This document shows positions 14,702 through 21,505 of a DNA stretch of 61,607 bases, piece after piece. Each line of letters begins with the position of its first letter. Position 1 is the stretch's first letter. The stretch covers positions 1 to 61,607 of the IMG/VR virus record IMGVR_UViG_3300048029_000244. The stretch is one strand, 5' to 3'. The notes beneath the pieces were generated by a model. The model made no database searches and was not told the DNA's origin. It saw only the letters and a list, made by a program, of their open reading frames with translations. Origin of the DNA: a virus. Both the position numbers and the translations under genes were made by a program.

Positions 14702-15900
14702 GCTTCTGCTTTTAATAAATTATTTACTTTAACTTTTCTTTTCTCCTCATCAGACCAGTCTATAATTAAACTATTAATAAACTGCTTAACAGTTTTACCT
14801 GTGCTGTGCTGTCTTTGAGCAGAAATAAAAGCACGAGTAGATATAACTCTACGTATTTTATTCTTAGCCACCTCTTTTCTTAGACCTGACAATGCTTTAT
14901 ACATAGGTACATACGTGCATATATCTTTCTCTAGACTTTCATCATAGTCTACTACGACTTTAGATGCAGAGAATCTATCAAGAAATGCTGCGTCCATATA
15001 ATTTCTACCAGCATATTCTATAGAGCCGTTACCCCATGTGTTACCTGCAACCATACATACAAAGTCCTCATGTCTTTTAGCTGTAGGATTATCTTTTCTG
15101 TTTGGTACAGACATAGAGCCATTGGCTAATGCTGAGTTTACAACCAGCATGGTGTTAGCATCTGCTGCGTCTATCTCGTCAAACAAGAAGACACCACCAT
15201 TCTCATAGCAGTCTACAAAGTCAGACTTTACATACGTGCCGTCAAATAACATACGTCCCAGTAGATGAGCTTCTGATAGACCTGCACTACATGATATATG
15301 TTTAAACTTTAGGTTCATAGCTTTAGCTACTTGGTTACACATGTGTGTTTTACCAGAGCCAGATGGCCCTGCAATAAATACTTGACGTTCTATTTGTGCG
15401 TAATACAACACATCTTTAAATGCTTTATGTTGTTTACCTTCAATTTTTACGTCTACACGACCAGGAATGCGTACTAGAGTAGGCTTTAGCTTAGCCACCT
15501 CTTTCTCAACTTTAGCATTAATCTGCTTATTAATGAGTTCTTCACGCTGACCTTCAAGCATGCCTTGTACAGCGTTACTAATTACAGCACCCAGGTCAAG
15601 ACCTAAGTCAATTTTCATTTGGTTTCCTTCCATTTTATCTTTTTTAGGAGTTACTTTTTGTTCTTCTAATTCTTCTACCTCTTCAAACAAATCTTTAGGT
15701 TTTCTATGTTCGTCTATCATTTCTTGTACTATATTAAAGTCAGGATGATAATCAATAATAAAATCTATTAAAGTTTGTTTTGGAGTTCTATTAACTTGTC
15801 CATACATTTCTTCACAAGCACCTTGCACTTGTTTCGATGTTCTTGCAACTTTTCTTAAAAAGTCTACGTTTTCTTTATTTAATTCTAATTTTAAATCCAT
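14695..15900 (-). CDS. MoxR/CobS-type AAA+ ATPase
   Basis: Residues ~60-145 are helical and charged. The ATPase domain follows with Walker A GPSGSGKT (178-185), Walker B GGVFLFDEID (235-244), sensor-1 region MVAGNTWG (N287) and LDRFSA with R309 as the probable arginine finger. This is the AAA_5/MoxR-CobS group used to remodel protein complexes or insert metals. It overlaps the DUF7192-like gene downstream, making a two-gene unit. Such pairs occur in other phages, and their job is unknown. Confidence 0.85.
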   Translation of the reverse strand: MDLKLELNKENVDFLRKVARTSKQVQGACEEMYGQVNRTPKQTLIDFIIDYHPDFNIVQEMIDEHRKPKDLFEEVEELEEQKVTPKKDKMEGNQMKIDLGLDLGAVISNAVQGMLEGQREELINKQINAKVEKEVAKLKPTLVRIPGRVDVKIEGKQHKAFKDVLYYAQIERQVFIAGPSGSGKTHMCNQVAKAMNLKFKHISCSAGLSEAHLLGRMLFDGTYVKSDFVDCYENGGVFLFDEIDAADANTMLVVNSALANGSMSVPNRKDNPTAKRHEDFVCMVAGNTWGNGSIEYAGRNYMDAAFLDRFSASKVVVDYDESLEKDICTYVPMYKALSGLRKEVAKNKIRRVISTRAFISAQRQHSTGKTVKQFINSLIIDWSDEEKRKVKVNNLLKAEAC

Positions 15901-15928
15901 AATTATTTATTTTTTTTAACGTTATTTA

Positions 15929-16327
15929 TTAAAAGTCTGCTTTAGATGTTTTTAGAAGATATTCTTCTACATCAGATTCTTGCATTCCGTGTATGGGGTT
16001 ACCACACCATTTATCTAACTCTTCAAAATAAAATAAGTCTCCAGAAGGACTTATCATTTGTCCATCTGAATTAAATATTGCCATTTCATACTCATTGTAT
16101 TCTGAAAATGTAAATTGCCCATTTATAATAGATACATACCATCCGTTATCAAAGTCTACAATTGCTCTGTATTGAAAAGTAGCGTATGTTTTATGATACT
16201 TATAATCTTTTCTCCAAAGAATATCTTTAAACTTTAAAGTATTATTATTAGCATCACCAAGAGGCAATGTCTTATGATGATTGAGTATCTCAATTTGATC
16301 ATCTCTTAGGTTTAATGTATTTTCCAT
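15929..16327 (-). CDS. Hypothetical protein, 132 aa
   Basis: This acidic, aromatic-rich protein has a beta-rich middle (YATFQYRAIVDFDNGWYVSI) and a helical end. No recognised family. It lies between the ATPase and a winged-helix protein. Its aromatic beta pattern may indicate a small binding domain. Confidence 0.65.
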   Translation of the reverse strand: MENTLNLRDDQIEILNHHKTLPLGDANNNTLKFKDILWRKDYKYHKTYATFQYRAIVDFDNGWYVSIINGQFTFSEYNEYEMAIFNSDGQMISPSGDLFYFEELDKWCGNPIHGMQESDVEEYLLKTSKADF

Positions 16328-16328
16328 A

Positions 16329-16658
16329 TTAACTAAAAATGTTTTTAAATTGGTTAAACAAATCTTTTAACTGTGAGTTAGGCTCGTTGTCTTCAAAGCT
16401 TCTTACCTTCCAAAGACTTACAGTTCTGTTAGTGTCTTTGTCTTTGTAGTCACCTGCAAATGATATAATATCTTTCTCACGTAATTCTTTGACACGTCCT
16501 GTAACCCGATTGATGTCCCAGTCTAAAGACTTGGCTATCATTCTGTTTGTACATTTACCTAGTGTCATTATTGTGTGATACACTTGCGCTTGTCTTCTTG
16601 ACAATGTGCCTTCTTCTAATAATTTGTGGTAGCTGTCTACCGATTTTGGATTTACCAT
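16329..16658 (-). CDS. Winged helix-turn-helix DNA-binding protein
   Basis: Residues ~20-80 read as a winged helix: RRQAQVYHTIMTLGKCTNRM, then IAKSLDWDINRVTGRVKELR (recognition helix), then EKDIISFAGDY and SLWKV (wing). It is a likely transcription regulator of the early operon, similar to the helper HTH proteins of other flavophages. The acidic C-terminal tail is unassigned. It is spaced 2 nt from the upstream gene. Confidence 0.8.
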   Translation of the reverse strand: MVNPKSVDSYHKLLEEGTLSRRQAQVYHTIMTLGKCTNRMIAKSLDWDINRVTGRVKELREKDIISFAGDYKDKDTNRTVSLWKVRSFEDNEPNSQLKDLFNQFKNIFS

Positions 16659-16660
16659 AA

Positions 16661-16918
16661 CTATCTAATTTTATTAATTTTGTTTAATTCGTTTTCTAAG
16701 TTTCTAAGAGAATCTATATACTTTATTATGTCATCAGTAAGTATGCCAGGTTCTAAATGTTGTAGACTATCAACTAACAACACAGTAGAATTATCTATTA
16801 TGTTTGTTATTATGTCTATATAGTTTTGACATTCTTTTTGTGATAACATTTCTGCTTCTTTTAAAGCACCTTGTGCTTCTGTAAGTTGCTTTTGTAATAT
16901 TTCAATCGCTATATCCAT
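16661..16918 (-). CDS. Hypothetical coiled-coil protein, 85 aa
   Basis: This protein is almost entirely helical with heptad-like leucines (IEILQKQLTEAQGALKEAEM and SLRNLENELNKINKI). Its start overlaps the stop of the upstream membrane-protein gene as TAATG. It may dimerise or partner that protein. No family recognised. Confidence 0.65.
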   Translation of the reverse strand: MDIAIEILQKQLTEAQGALKEAEMLSQKECQNYIDIITNIIDNSTVLLVDSLQHLEPGILTDDIIKYIDSLRNLENELNKINKIR

Positions 16919-17157
16919 TACTTTGATTTTTTACCGTAAACATATTTGTTAATACTAGTGAATACAAATCCAGAGATTAGACCTACGAACAATGCACCTT
17001 GTGTGCCAGTTGTAGACGTAAGTAATATTATACCTGCTGTGTATAACAAGTCTATTAATAGTCTCATAGTTGGGTTGCGTAGCGCCCACTCTGCTTTTGT
17101 GTCCTTTAACATCCAGTACACGCCAAAGGCTGTACCTACTGCTGATAGTAATACCAT
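16918..17157 (-). CDS. Small conserved membrane protein, 79 aa
   Basis: There are hydrophobic helices at about residues 1-16, 33-47 and 53-66. The middle segment RNPTMRLLIDLLYTAGIILL and the glycine-rich helix GALFVGLISGFVFTSI are distinctive and look like those of small membrane proteins in other Bacteroidota phages. The C-terminus YGKKSK is basic and probably cytoplasmic. Function unknown; superinfection exclusion or membrane anchoring are possibilities. Confidence 0.7.
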   Translation of the reverse strand: MVLLSAVGTAFGVYWMLKDTKAEWALRNPTMRLLIDLLYTAGIILLTSTTGTQGALFVGLISGFVFTSINKYVYGKKSK

Positions 17158-17158
17158 A

Positions 17159-17336
17159 TTATTCTACTTTTTTATTGGTTAAACGTTCTTCTTCTTGAGA
17201 TTTTTTAAAGCGTTCTAAGTTTTCTTCCATACGCTTAAATCTCTGTTCTTGTCTTATAGCTCCTAATAGTATTATTAGAAACCATATTGATAGTATAAAT
17301 AAAAATGATACTATCATTAACTGTACTTCATTCATA
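17159..17336 (-). pseudogene. Frameshifted small membrane/coiled-coil protein
   Basis: From the ATG at 17336 the frame reads MNEVQLMIVSFLFILSIWF, a membrane helix, and then hits a run of four A/T bases (AAAA at 17279-17282 on the + strand). After it the frame turns into unrelated codons and stops at 17235. Dropping one base of the run restores LIILLGAIRQEQRFKRMEEN and a charged coiled coil ending LTNKKVE, stop at 17159. The restored 58-aa protein is a sensible TM plus coiled-coil design. So either a true frameshift mutation, a slippage site, or an assembly error in the homopolymer. Confidence 0.6.
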
Positions 17337-17345
17337 AGTTAAAGT

Positions 17346-17561
17346 TTAAAATTGATTATCCCATCTGTAAGCATACTCATCTCGAACTAAAGACAGGAAC
17401 TTCCAGTCTTCTAATTGTTCTTGTTCAGTATACTCTCTGACAGTAACATCAATTGGTTTATAATTCATTATAGTCTTAGGCTCAAAGTCTTTAGATTTGA
17501 GAAATTTGTACGTCCAAGTACCTGGTACTTTAATGACGTAGTAACCGAAAATTGTTTTCAC
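17346..17561 (-). CDS. Hypothetical protein, 71 aa, GTG start
   Basis: The start is GTG at 17561. The protein (MKTIFGYYVIKVPGTWTYKF...) is aromatic-rich with an acidic C-terminus (RDEYAYRWDNQF). It is the first gene downstream of the 282-bp repeat region, so it may be directly controlled by it. No family recognised. Confidence 0.6.
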   Translation of the reverse strand: MKTIFGYYVIKVPGTWTYKFLKSKDFEPKTIMNYKPIDVTVREYTEQEQLEDWKFLSLVRDEYAYRWDNQF

Positions 17562-17843
17562 TTTCTTTATTTAGATGATTAATAATTTGTTTTTATGCAA
17601 CTTTTGTTTTAAACGGGACTTGCATATGTCCTAAAAAACCCCGAACTTTGGTGGGTGAGTGGTCTACTATTACTTATTAGTATTAAACTTCTAAATAACA
17701 AATAGACAGTTATACCACTTACAGTTCAGGGTATTACAGTTCTAAATTACTGATAATCAAACAGTTATACTCTATTATCCACTAAATCATTACAAAATAG
17801 ACAGATTATATAGGGTATTAGACTATATCTTACTCTTAAACGT
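17562..17843. other. Repeat-bearing intergenic region, candidate origin or control region
   Basis: No ORF of note is present. Short direct repeats recur: ACAGTTATAC at 17706-17715 and 17761-17770; AGGGTATTA at 17728-17736 and 17812-17820; TTACAGTTC at 17719-17727 and 17734-17742; AATAGACAG twice (from 17701 and from about 17797). TTTATGCAA(A)CTTTT flanks the region at 17592-17605 and 17843-17857. GGAC...GTCC makes a small hairpin around CATATG. AT-rich iteron-like repeats beside early genes suit a replication origin or operator. This is inference. Confidence 0.5.
17633..17656 (-). terminator. Possible leftward terminator
   Basis: On the minus strand ACCC...GGGGT followed by six T resembles a weak intrinsic terminator, positioned after the small genes at 17844-18793. 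The stem is short (4-5 bp) with a long loop, so the call is tentative. Confidence 0.35.
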
Positions 17844-18056
17844 TTATGCAAACTTTTCGAGTGAATATCTATCTTCTACTTGTTTATTGTAGATTTCTGT
17901 ATAATTGTTAGTAACTTTTTTAGCTTTATTACTTATTACAGTGTAGCCTTTATCTATTAGATATTGCTTTTTGTAATGAAAGTTTTTAAGCTTTAGTTTA
18001 TTACGAGTATCAATCTTATTGATCTCATAATTAATGTCAATCTTTTCGTACTTCAT
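17844..18056 (-). CDS. Hypothetical basic protein, 70 aa
   Basis: This Lys/Tyr-rich protein (MKYEKIDINYEINKIDTRNK...) has no recognised domain. It lies 2 nt after the upstream gene, and its stop lies inside one copy of the TTTATGCAAACTTTT repeat that flanks the 17562-17843 region. Confidence 0.6.
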   Translation of the reverse strand: MKYEKIDINYEINKIDTRNKLKLKNFHYKKQYLIDKGYTVISNKAKKVTNNYTEIYNKQVEDRYSLEKFA

Positions 18057-18058
18057 GA

Positions 18059-18469
18059 TTAAATAGTTTCTATAGAATAGTTTTTATATCTATTTCTCAT
18101 ATTCATATACTTAGACTTAGTAGTAAATACAAAGTATCTATTACCTCGTTGAGAAATCTTAGAGAGTGTTATGACAGGATTGTCTATGTTACCCATTGAT
18201 TTCATATATTCTATAAGTGTCTTGACATTTCTTTTCTGAAGATTGTCCCATACTGATTCCATTCTCTTTGGTAAGTCTGAATAGAAATGTACTGGAAGGT
18301 CTTCAGTTTCTTTGAAGTTAATGTCTGACAAATGAGCTTCAATATAATTGATGCCATCGTAGTCTTTCTTCAGTGTCTTAGACATCTTGAAGAGTTCTTG
18401 GTAGTTAGCTAGTATAGTAGTTCTACTAATAGCTGTTCTAGCCGATTGATAATGATTTAAATAGTTCAC
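18059..18469 (-). CDS. Hypothetical protein, 136 aa
   Basis: This basic protein (MNYLNHYQSARTAISRTTIL...) has a helical N-terminal half and a beta-like end (PVITLSKISQRGNRYFVFTT). No family recognised. As one of the first leftward genes it is expected to be expressed early, which is typical of host-takeover proteins. Confidence 0.65.
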   Translation of the reverse strand: MNYLNHYQSARTAISRTTILANYQELFKMSKTLKKDYDGINYIEAHLSDINFKETEDLPVHFYSDLPKRMESVWDNLQKRNVKTLIEYMKSMGNIDNPVITLSKISQRGNRYFVFTTKSKYMNMRNRYKNYSIETI

Positions 18470-18470
18470 T

Positions 18471-18566
18471 TTAAAATTGTTTTAAAAAGTTAATTAATTG
18501 CGTCTCGTATTTACTTACTATTACTGCGAGACATAACAGTAATATAGATTGAATGATATACTCCAT
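18471..18566 (-). CDS. Tiny single-TM peptide, 31 aa
   Basis: This ORF encodes MEYIIQSILLLCLAVIVSKY followed by a short polar tail. The hydrophobic helix spans about residues 4-18. It fits neatly between two genes with 1-2 nt spacing, which supports translation. Its DNA also holds inverted repeats (TATTACTG/CAGTAATA and GTCTCG/CGAGAC), so the segment may instead be regulatory RNA. Confidence 0.5.
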   Translation of the reverse strand: MEYIIQSILLLCLAVIVSKYETQLINFLKQF

Positions 18567-18568
18567 AA

Positions 18569-18793
18569 TTATTTAGTTAGTTTTTCTTTTAATTGTAACA
18601 TTTTATGTGAAGAGATATACATTAGCTTAGTGTAAAAGGCTGCGTCAGTTCCTAGTTTAGTTCCTATAGCTTTTGATAAAGAGAAATCGAAATTACCCAT
18701 TGACCTATCAAATCCATCTGTTACACCATCCGAAAATGACTCTTGCTTGTGCTTTGCGTATGCAATAGCTTTTTTGAAATTGTATTTAGACAT
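18569..18793 (-). CDS. Hypothetical protein, 74 aa, first gene of leftward block
   Basis: This basic protein starts MSKYNFKKAIAYAKHKQESF and ends in a helical LQLKEKLTK. It is the promoter-proximal gene of the leftward transcription unit, divergent from 18940. No family recognised. Confidence 0.65.
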   Translation of the reverse strand: MSKYNFKKAIAYAKHKQESFSDGVTDGFDRSMGNFDFSLSKAIGTKLGTDAAFYTKLMYISSHKMLQLKEKLTK

Positions 18794-18939
18794 AACGTTT
18801 TATGTATTGTGGGCATAATGTTGCCCTGATTAGAATTGAACCCCCGTACAAAGATTGATAATGTGTGAGGGGGCGTACACACATATAGCATCACTCATTC
18901 ACCAAAACAAAAATTTTTTTTTTATAGCTTTGTAGTACA
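18794..18939. other. Divergent intergenic region with hairpins
   Basis: This 146-bp gap separates leftward early and rightward late genes and must hold divergent promoters. Hairpins: GGGCA/TGCCC at 18811-18826 and TGTGTG/CACACA at 18862-18883. CCCCC at 18841-18845 could also pair with GGGGG at 18869-18873. On the minus strand AATCTTTG (18849-18856) is one mismatch from TAnnTTTG and could drive the leftward operon. A tRNA-like stretch here does not fold as a tRNA. Confidence 0.55.
18925..18932 (+). promoter_or_regulatory. Bacteroidota-type promoter for rightward late block
   Basis: TAGCTTTG matches TAnnTTTG and is 7 nt before the ATG at 18940, so the mRNA would be leaderless or nearly so. It is preceded by a long T-run, which is common upstream of this element. 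Confidence 0.65.
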
Positions 18940-19161
18940 ATGGATATAAACTTAGAAAACGGTAGAATAGTTTGCACTGATAATGGATTGTATTGTATAG
19001 AAAAGTATTACCGTGACTTTGACAATCTATTAAATGACTTTTACGAAATGTCACCTAAGATAATAAAAAACGATTTTAACATATTAAATCACAAGTATTT
19101 TGTGATAGATAAAAAAGAGTTCAGATTTATGCTTAGAATCTATTTGGAAGGAAAACGTTAA
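18940..19161 (+). CDS. Hypothetical protein, 73 aa
   Basis: This acidic, Asn/Asp/Phe-rich protein (MDINLENGRIVCTDNGLYCI...) has no recognised domain. It is the first gene of the packaging block, with a promoter just upstream, and its end contains the -7 element of the next promoter. It might contribute to packaging control; this is only positional. Confidence 0.65.
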   Translation: MDINLENGRIVCTDNGLYCIEKYYRDFDNLLNDFYEMSPKIIKNDFNILNHKYFVIDKKEFRFMLRIYLEGKR

Positions 19162-19170
19162 CTTTGCAAT
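19159..19170 (+). promoter_or_regulatory. Bacteroidota-type promoter, leaderless
   Basis: TAACTTTG (19159-19166) followed by CAAT places the element 4 nt before the ATG at 19171. The 15-base string TAACTTTGCAATATG is identical to that at 28588-28602. The element overlaps the stop codon of the previous gene. Confidence 0.75.
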
Positions 19171-19704
19171 ATGTATTTATTGAAGGTGAGCAAAAAGGGT
19201 AGTATCCATAAAGATGCTGATAGCGTAACACTTGTTCCAGAATTTAAAAAACTGCTTGCAGCAGAGGGTATGGGTGAGACAGCTATGAAATGGGTGGCGT
19301 TAATGCACGACTATGAAAGCCCATATAGATATTTGTCTATAGATGAAAGAGCAAAAGCAGTTAGCAAAGATTTATATAACGATTTTAGTTGGAAGGGTGC
19401 TAACAAGCCAGTATTAAAGGCAGCTGTAGAAAAATATAAAAAATTACAATTTGATCCTCTTGACGAACAACTTATAGCATTTAATGCAAAAATTGATCAG
19501 TTTACTAAGTATATGAACAGCATGATTATCAATGACGACAATGCAGAGAGTTTACAGAAATTAATGATTGGGATAGAAAAGATATTGAAGACACGTCAGA
19601 CTTTGCTAGACGTGATAGAGCGTAGAGGTGAAAGACAAAAGATTGTCGGTGATAAACAAATGTCATTTTTAGAAAACAAACTAAACAGAGACCAAGATGC
19701 ATGA
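19171..19704 (+). CDS. Probable terminase small subunit
   Basis: This 177-residue charged helical protein lies directly before the large terminase gene and overlaps it by 8 nt. Helices at residues ~80-140 with LQKLMIGIEKILKTRQTLLD could form an oligomerisation region. The assignment rests on position, size and helical composition; no HTH signature is obvious, so it may be another packaging accessory protein. Confidence 0.6.
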   Translation: MYLLKVSKKGSIHKDADSVTLVPEFKKLLAAEGMGETAMKWVALMHDYESPYRYLSIDERAKAVSKDLYNDFSWKGANKPVLKAAVEKYKKLQFDPLDEQLIAFNAKIDQFTKYMNSMIINDDNAESLQKLMIGIEKILKTRQTLLDVIERRGERQKIVGDKQMSFLENKLNRDQDA

Positions 19705-21505
19705 TGTACAGAAGTACAGACCTATTGTAAACAATGGACATCCAGATTTAAGTCCAGACTCTATATCATACCAGGAGTACTGGGAGCAAGAGCGTGATAG
19801 ATGCATAAATGGTTATAAGCCTAGGGGTATGGATAAAATTTCAGGCAAATACTACTTTTACTTAAATTACTTTAAAATATTAGGTAACTCTGGCGAAAGA
19901 GGTAATCGTAAGACTTTAATTAGTCCTTGGTACAGAGAAATGGACAAAGAGTACTTTGATTTGTTTGAAACATGTAAAGACGAAGAAAAAGGTATGATAG
20001 TTATAAAAGCCAGGGATAAAGGCTTTAGTTATATGAACTCTGGCCTATTAGCTCACGAATTTACATTCTTTCCCTTTAACGATGTTGGTGTAGCAGCTGG
20101 ACTGCAATCATCAGCTACATCATTCTTTAATAAAGTAAAAAATGGACTTAATAATATTCATTCTAATTTTAGACATTCCACTTTACGTGATACTGACGAA
20201 ATATATAAATCAGGATATAAAGTAAAGAACAAAGACGGTAAATGGGAGGTAGGCGGTTATCAGTCGCAGATTATATGCAGAACAATGGATAACCCTGAAG
20301 TATTTAAGGGTGAGCGTCTAGGTGTTATGGTATTTGAGGAAGCGGGGGAGTTTAAACGTCTTAAAAACGCATACATGTCTTCCAAAGCATGTTTTATGGA
20401 TGGAGACATACAATATGGCGTTCCAGTGATTGGTGGTACGGGTGGTGACATTACTAAGTCTTCTAAGGACTTTATGGAGATGTATTACAACGCAGACGCG
20501 TTTAATCTTATTCCTATGTTTATTCCTGCTAGTAGAGCGTACTACGGATTTTATGATATTCAGTCGGGAATAGAAGATGAGCCTGGAGCTAGAAAAAAAC
20601 TACTAGACGATAGAAAGAAAGTAGAAACCGATCAAAAAGCATACAACCTTCATTTACAAAACTACCCTATGTCTGTAGAGGAGGCGTTTCTAAACACCAA
20701 GTCTAGTAGGTTTGACATTTCTCGTATTAACGGGCAACGTGCTAGAATCATGTCAGATTCTAAGTTTAAAGGTCAAATACAAAAAGGTAACTTACATTGG
20801 ACTTTGGACGACAACGGCTTAGAAGCCGTGGAGTTTGAACCACACCCACACGGAAAATTCAAAATACTTGACCACCCGCGAACCAACTTCGTTGGTTTAG
20901 ACGTGGGAGGAGTAGATAGCTACGATCAAGATCAAGCAGGAGCTAGTACGTCTGAGGGGTGCGCGATGATATATAGAAGGTTTTTAAATGTAGACGAGCC
21001 AGGTGATTATATAGTAGCAGAATATACAGACAGGCCTGAGAGAAAGGAAGACTTTTATGATGGCGTTTTAAAACTTGCAGTGTATTATAATTCTAAAATG
21101 CTGATAGAATATACTAAAATAGCAATTATAGATTATTTTAAAAAAGAAGGCATGCAAAAGTATTTAAAAGAAAAGCCTGCGTCTGCACATAATATAAAAA
21201 CATTGACAAGAAATACATACGGAGTACATATGAATAAGCAAGTTAAGTCATACATGGAAGACTTAATGGACGATTACATTAGATCGTCAGTTGCAGACAT
21301 ATGGTTTTATGAATTACTGGAAGAGTTGTCATTTTATGGACAGCGAAACACAGACCGAGCTATAGCATTTGGATTATGTTTGTTACATAATAATGATAAC
21401 TATAGACGTAAAGTTTTGGATGCAGAAGAAAAAATTAGTAAAGAATCCTTGGGATTTCGTAAATTTGCAATGAATAGTCAAGGTATACCTAAAAAAATCA
21501 AATAA
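19697..21505 (+). CDS. terL: Terminase large subunit
   Basis: This 602-residue protein has an ATPase half with a variant Walker A IKARDKGFSY (103-112), Walker B LGVMVFEEAGEF (208-219, catalytic glutamate) and a coupling region VIGGTGGD (244-251). A C-terminal RNase H-like nuclease starts FVGLDVGGVDSYDQD (398-412), where D402 and D407 are likely metal ligands. It pumps DNA into the prohead and cuts it. The Walker A lacks the usual GKS/T, a known variation in terminases of this kind. The portal follows immediately. Confidence 0.92.
   Translation: MHDVQKYRPIVNNGHPDLSPDSISYQEYWEQERDRCINGYKPRGMDKISGKYYFYLNYFKILGNSGERGNRKTLISPWYREMDKEYFDLFETCKDEEKGMIVIKARDKGFSYMNSGLLAHEFTFFPFNDVGVAAGLQSSATSFFNKVKNGLNNIHSNFRHSTLRDTDEIYKSGYKVKNKDGKWEVGGYQSQIICRTMDNPEVFKGERLGVMVFEEAGEFKRLKNAYMSSKACFMDGDIQYGVPVIGGTGGDITKSSKDFMEMYYNADAFNLIPMFIPASRAYYGFYDIQSGIEDEPGARKKLLDDRKKVETDQKAYNLHLQNYPMSVEEAFLNTKSSRFDISRINGQRARIMSDSKFKGQIQKGNLHWTLDDNGLEAVEFEPHPHGKFKILDHPRTNFVGLDVGGVDSYDQDQAGASTSEGCAMIYRRFLNVDEPGDYIVAEYTDRPERKEDFYDGVLKLAVYYNSKMLIEYTKIAIIDYFKKEGMQKYLKEKPASAHNIKTLTRNTYGVHMNKQVKSYMEDLMDDYIRSSVADIWFYELLEELSFYGQRNTDRAIAFGLCLLHNNDNYRRKVLDAEEKISKESLGFRKFAMNSQGIPKKIK

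Noticed and set aside
17562-17843. CRISPR-like array
   Set aside because: Repeats are only 9-10 bp, irregularly spaced and present in two copies each; no spacer pattern.
18811-18905. tRNA-like stretch on the minus strand (GGGGGTTCAATTC...)
   Set aside because: The TTCAATT loop is present, but the T stem does not pair (GGGGG against CTAAT) and no 5' acceptor strand complementary to CAGGGCA is present at the right distance. Treated as an intergenic hairpin region.
19990-20040. Terminase regarded as inactive because the Walker A lacks GKS/T
   Set aside because: IKARDKGFSY is a known type of variant in phage large terminases, and the Walker B and nuclease residues are intact.
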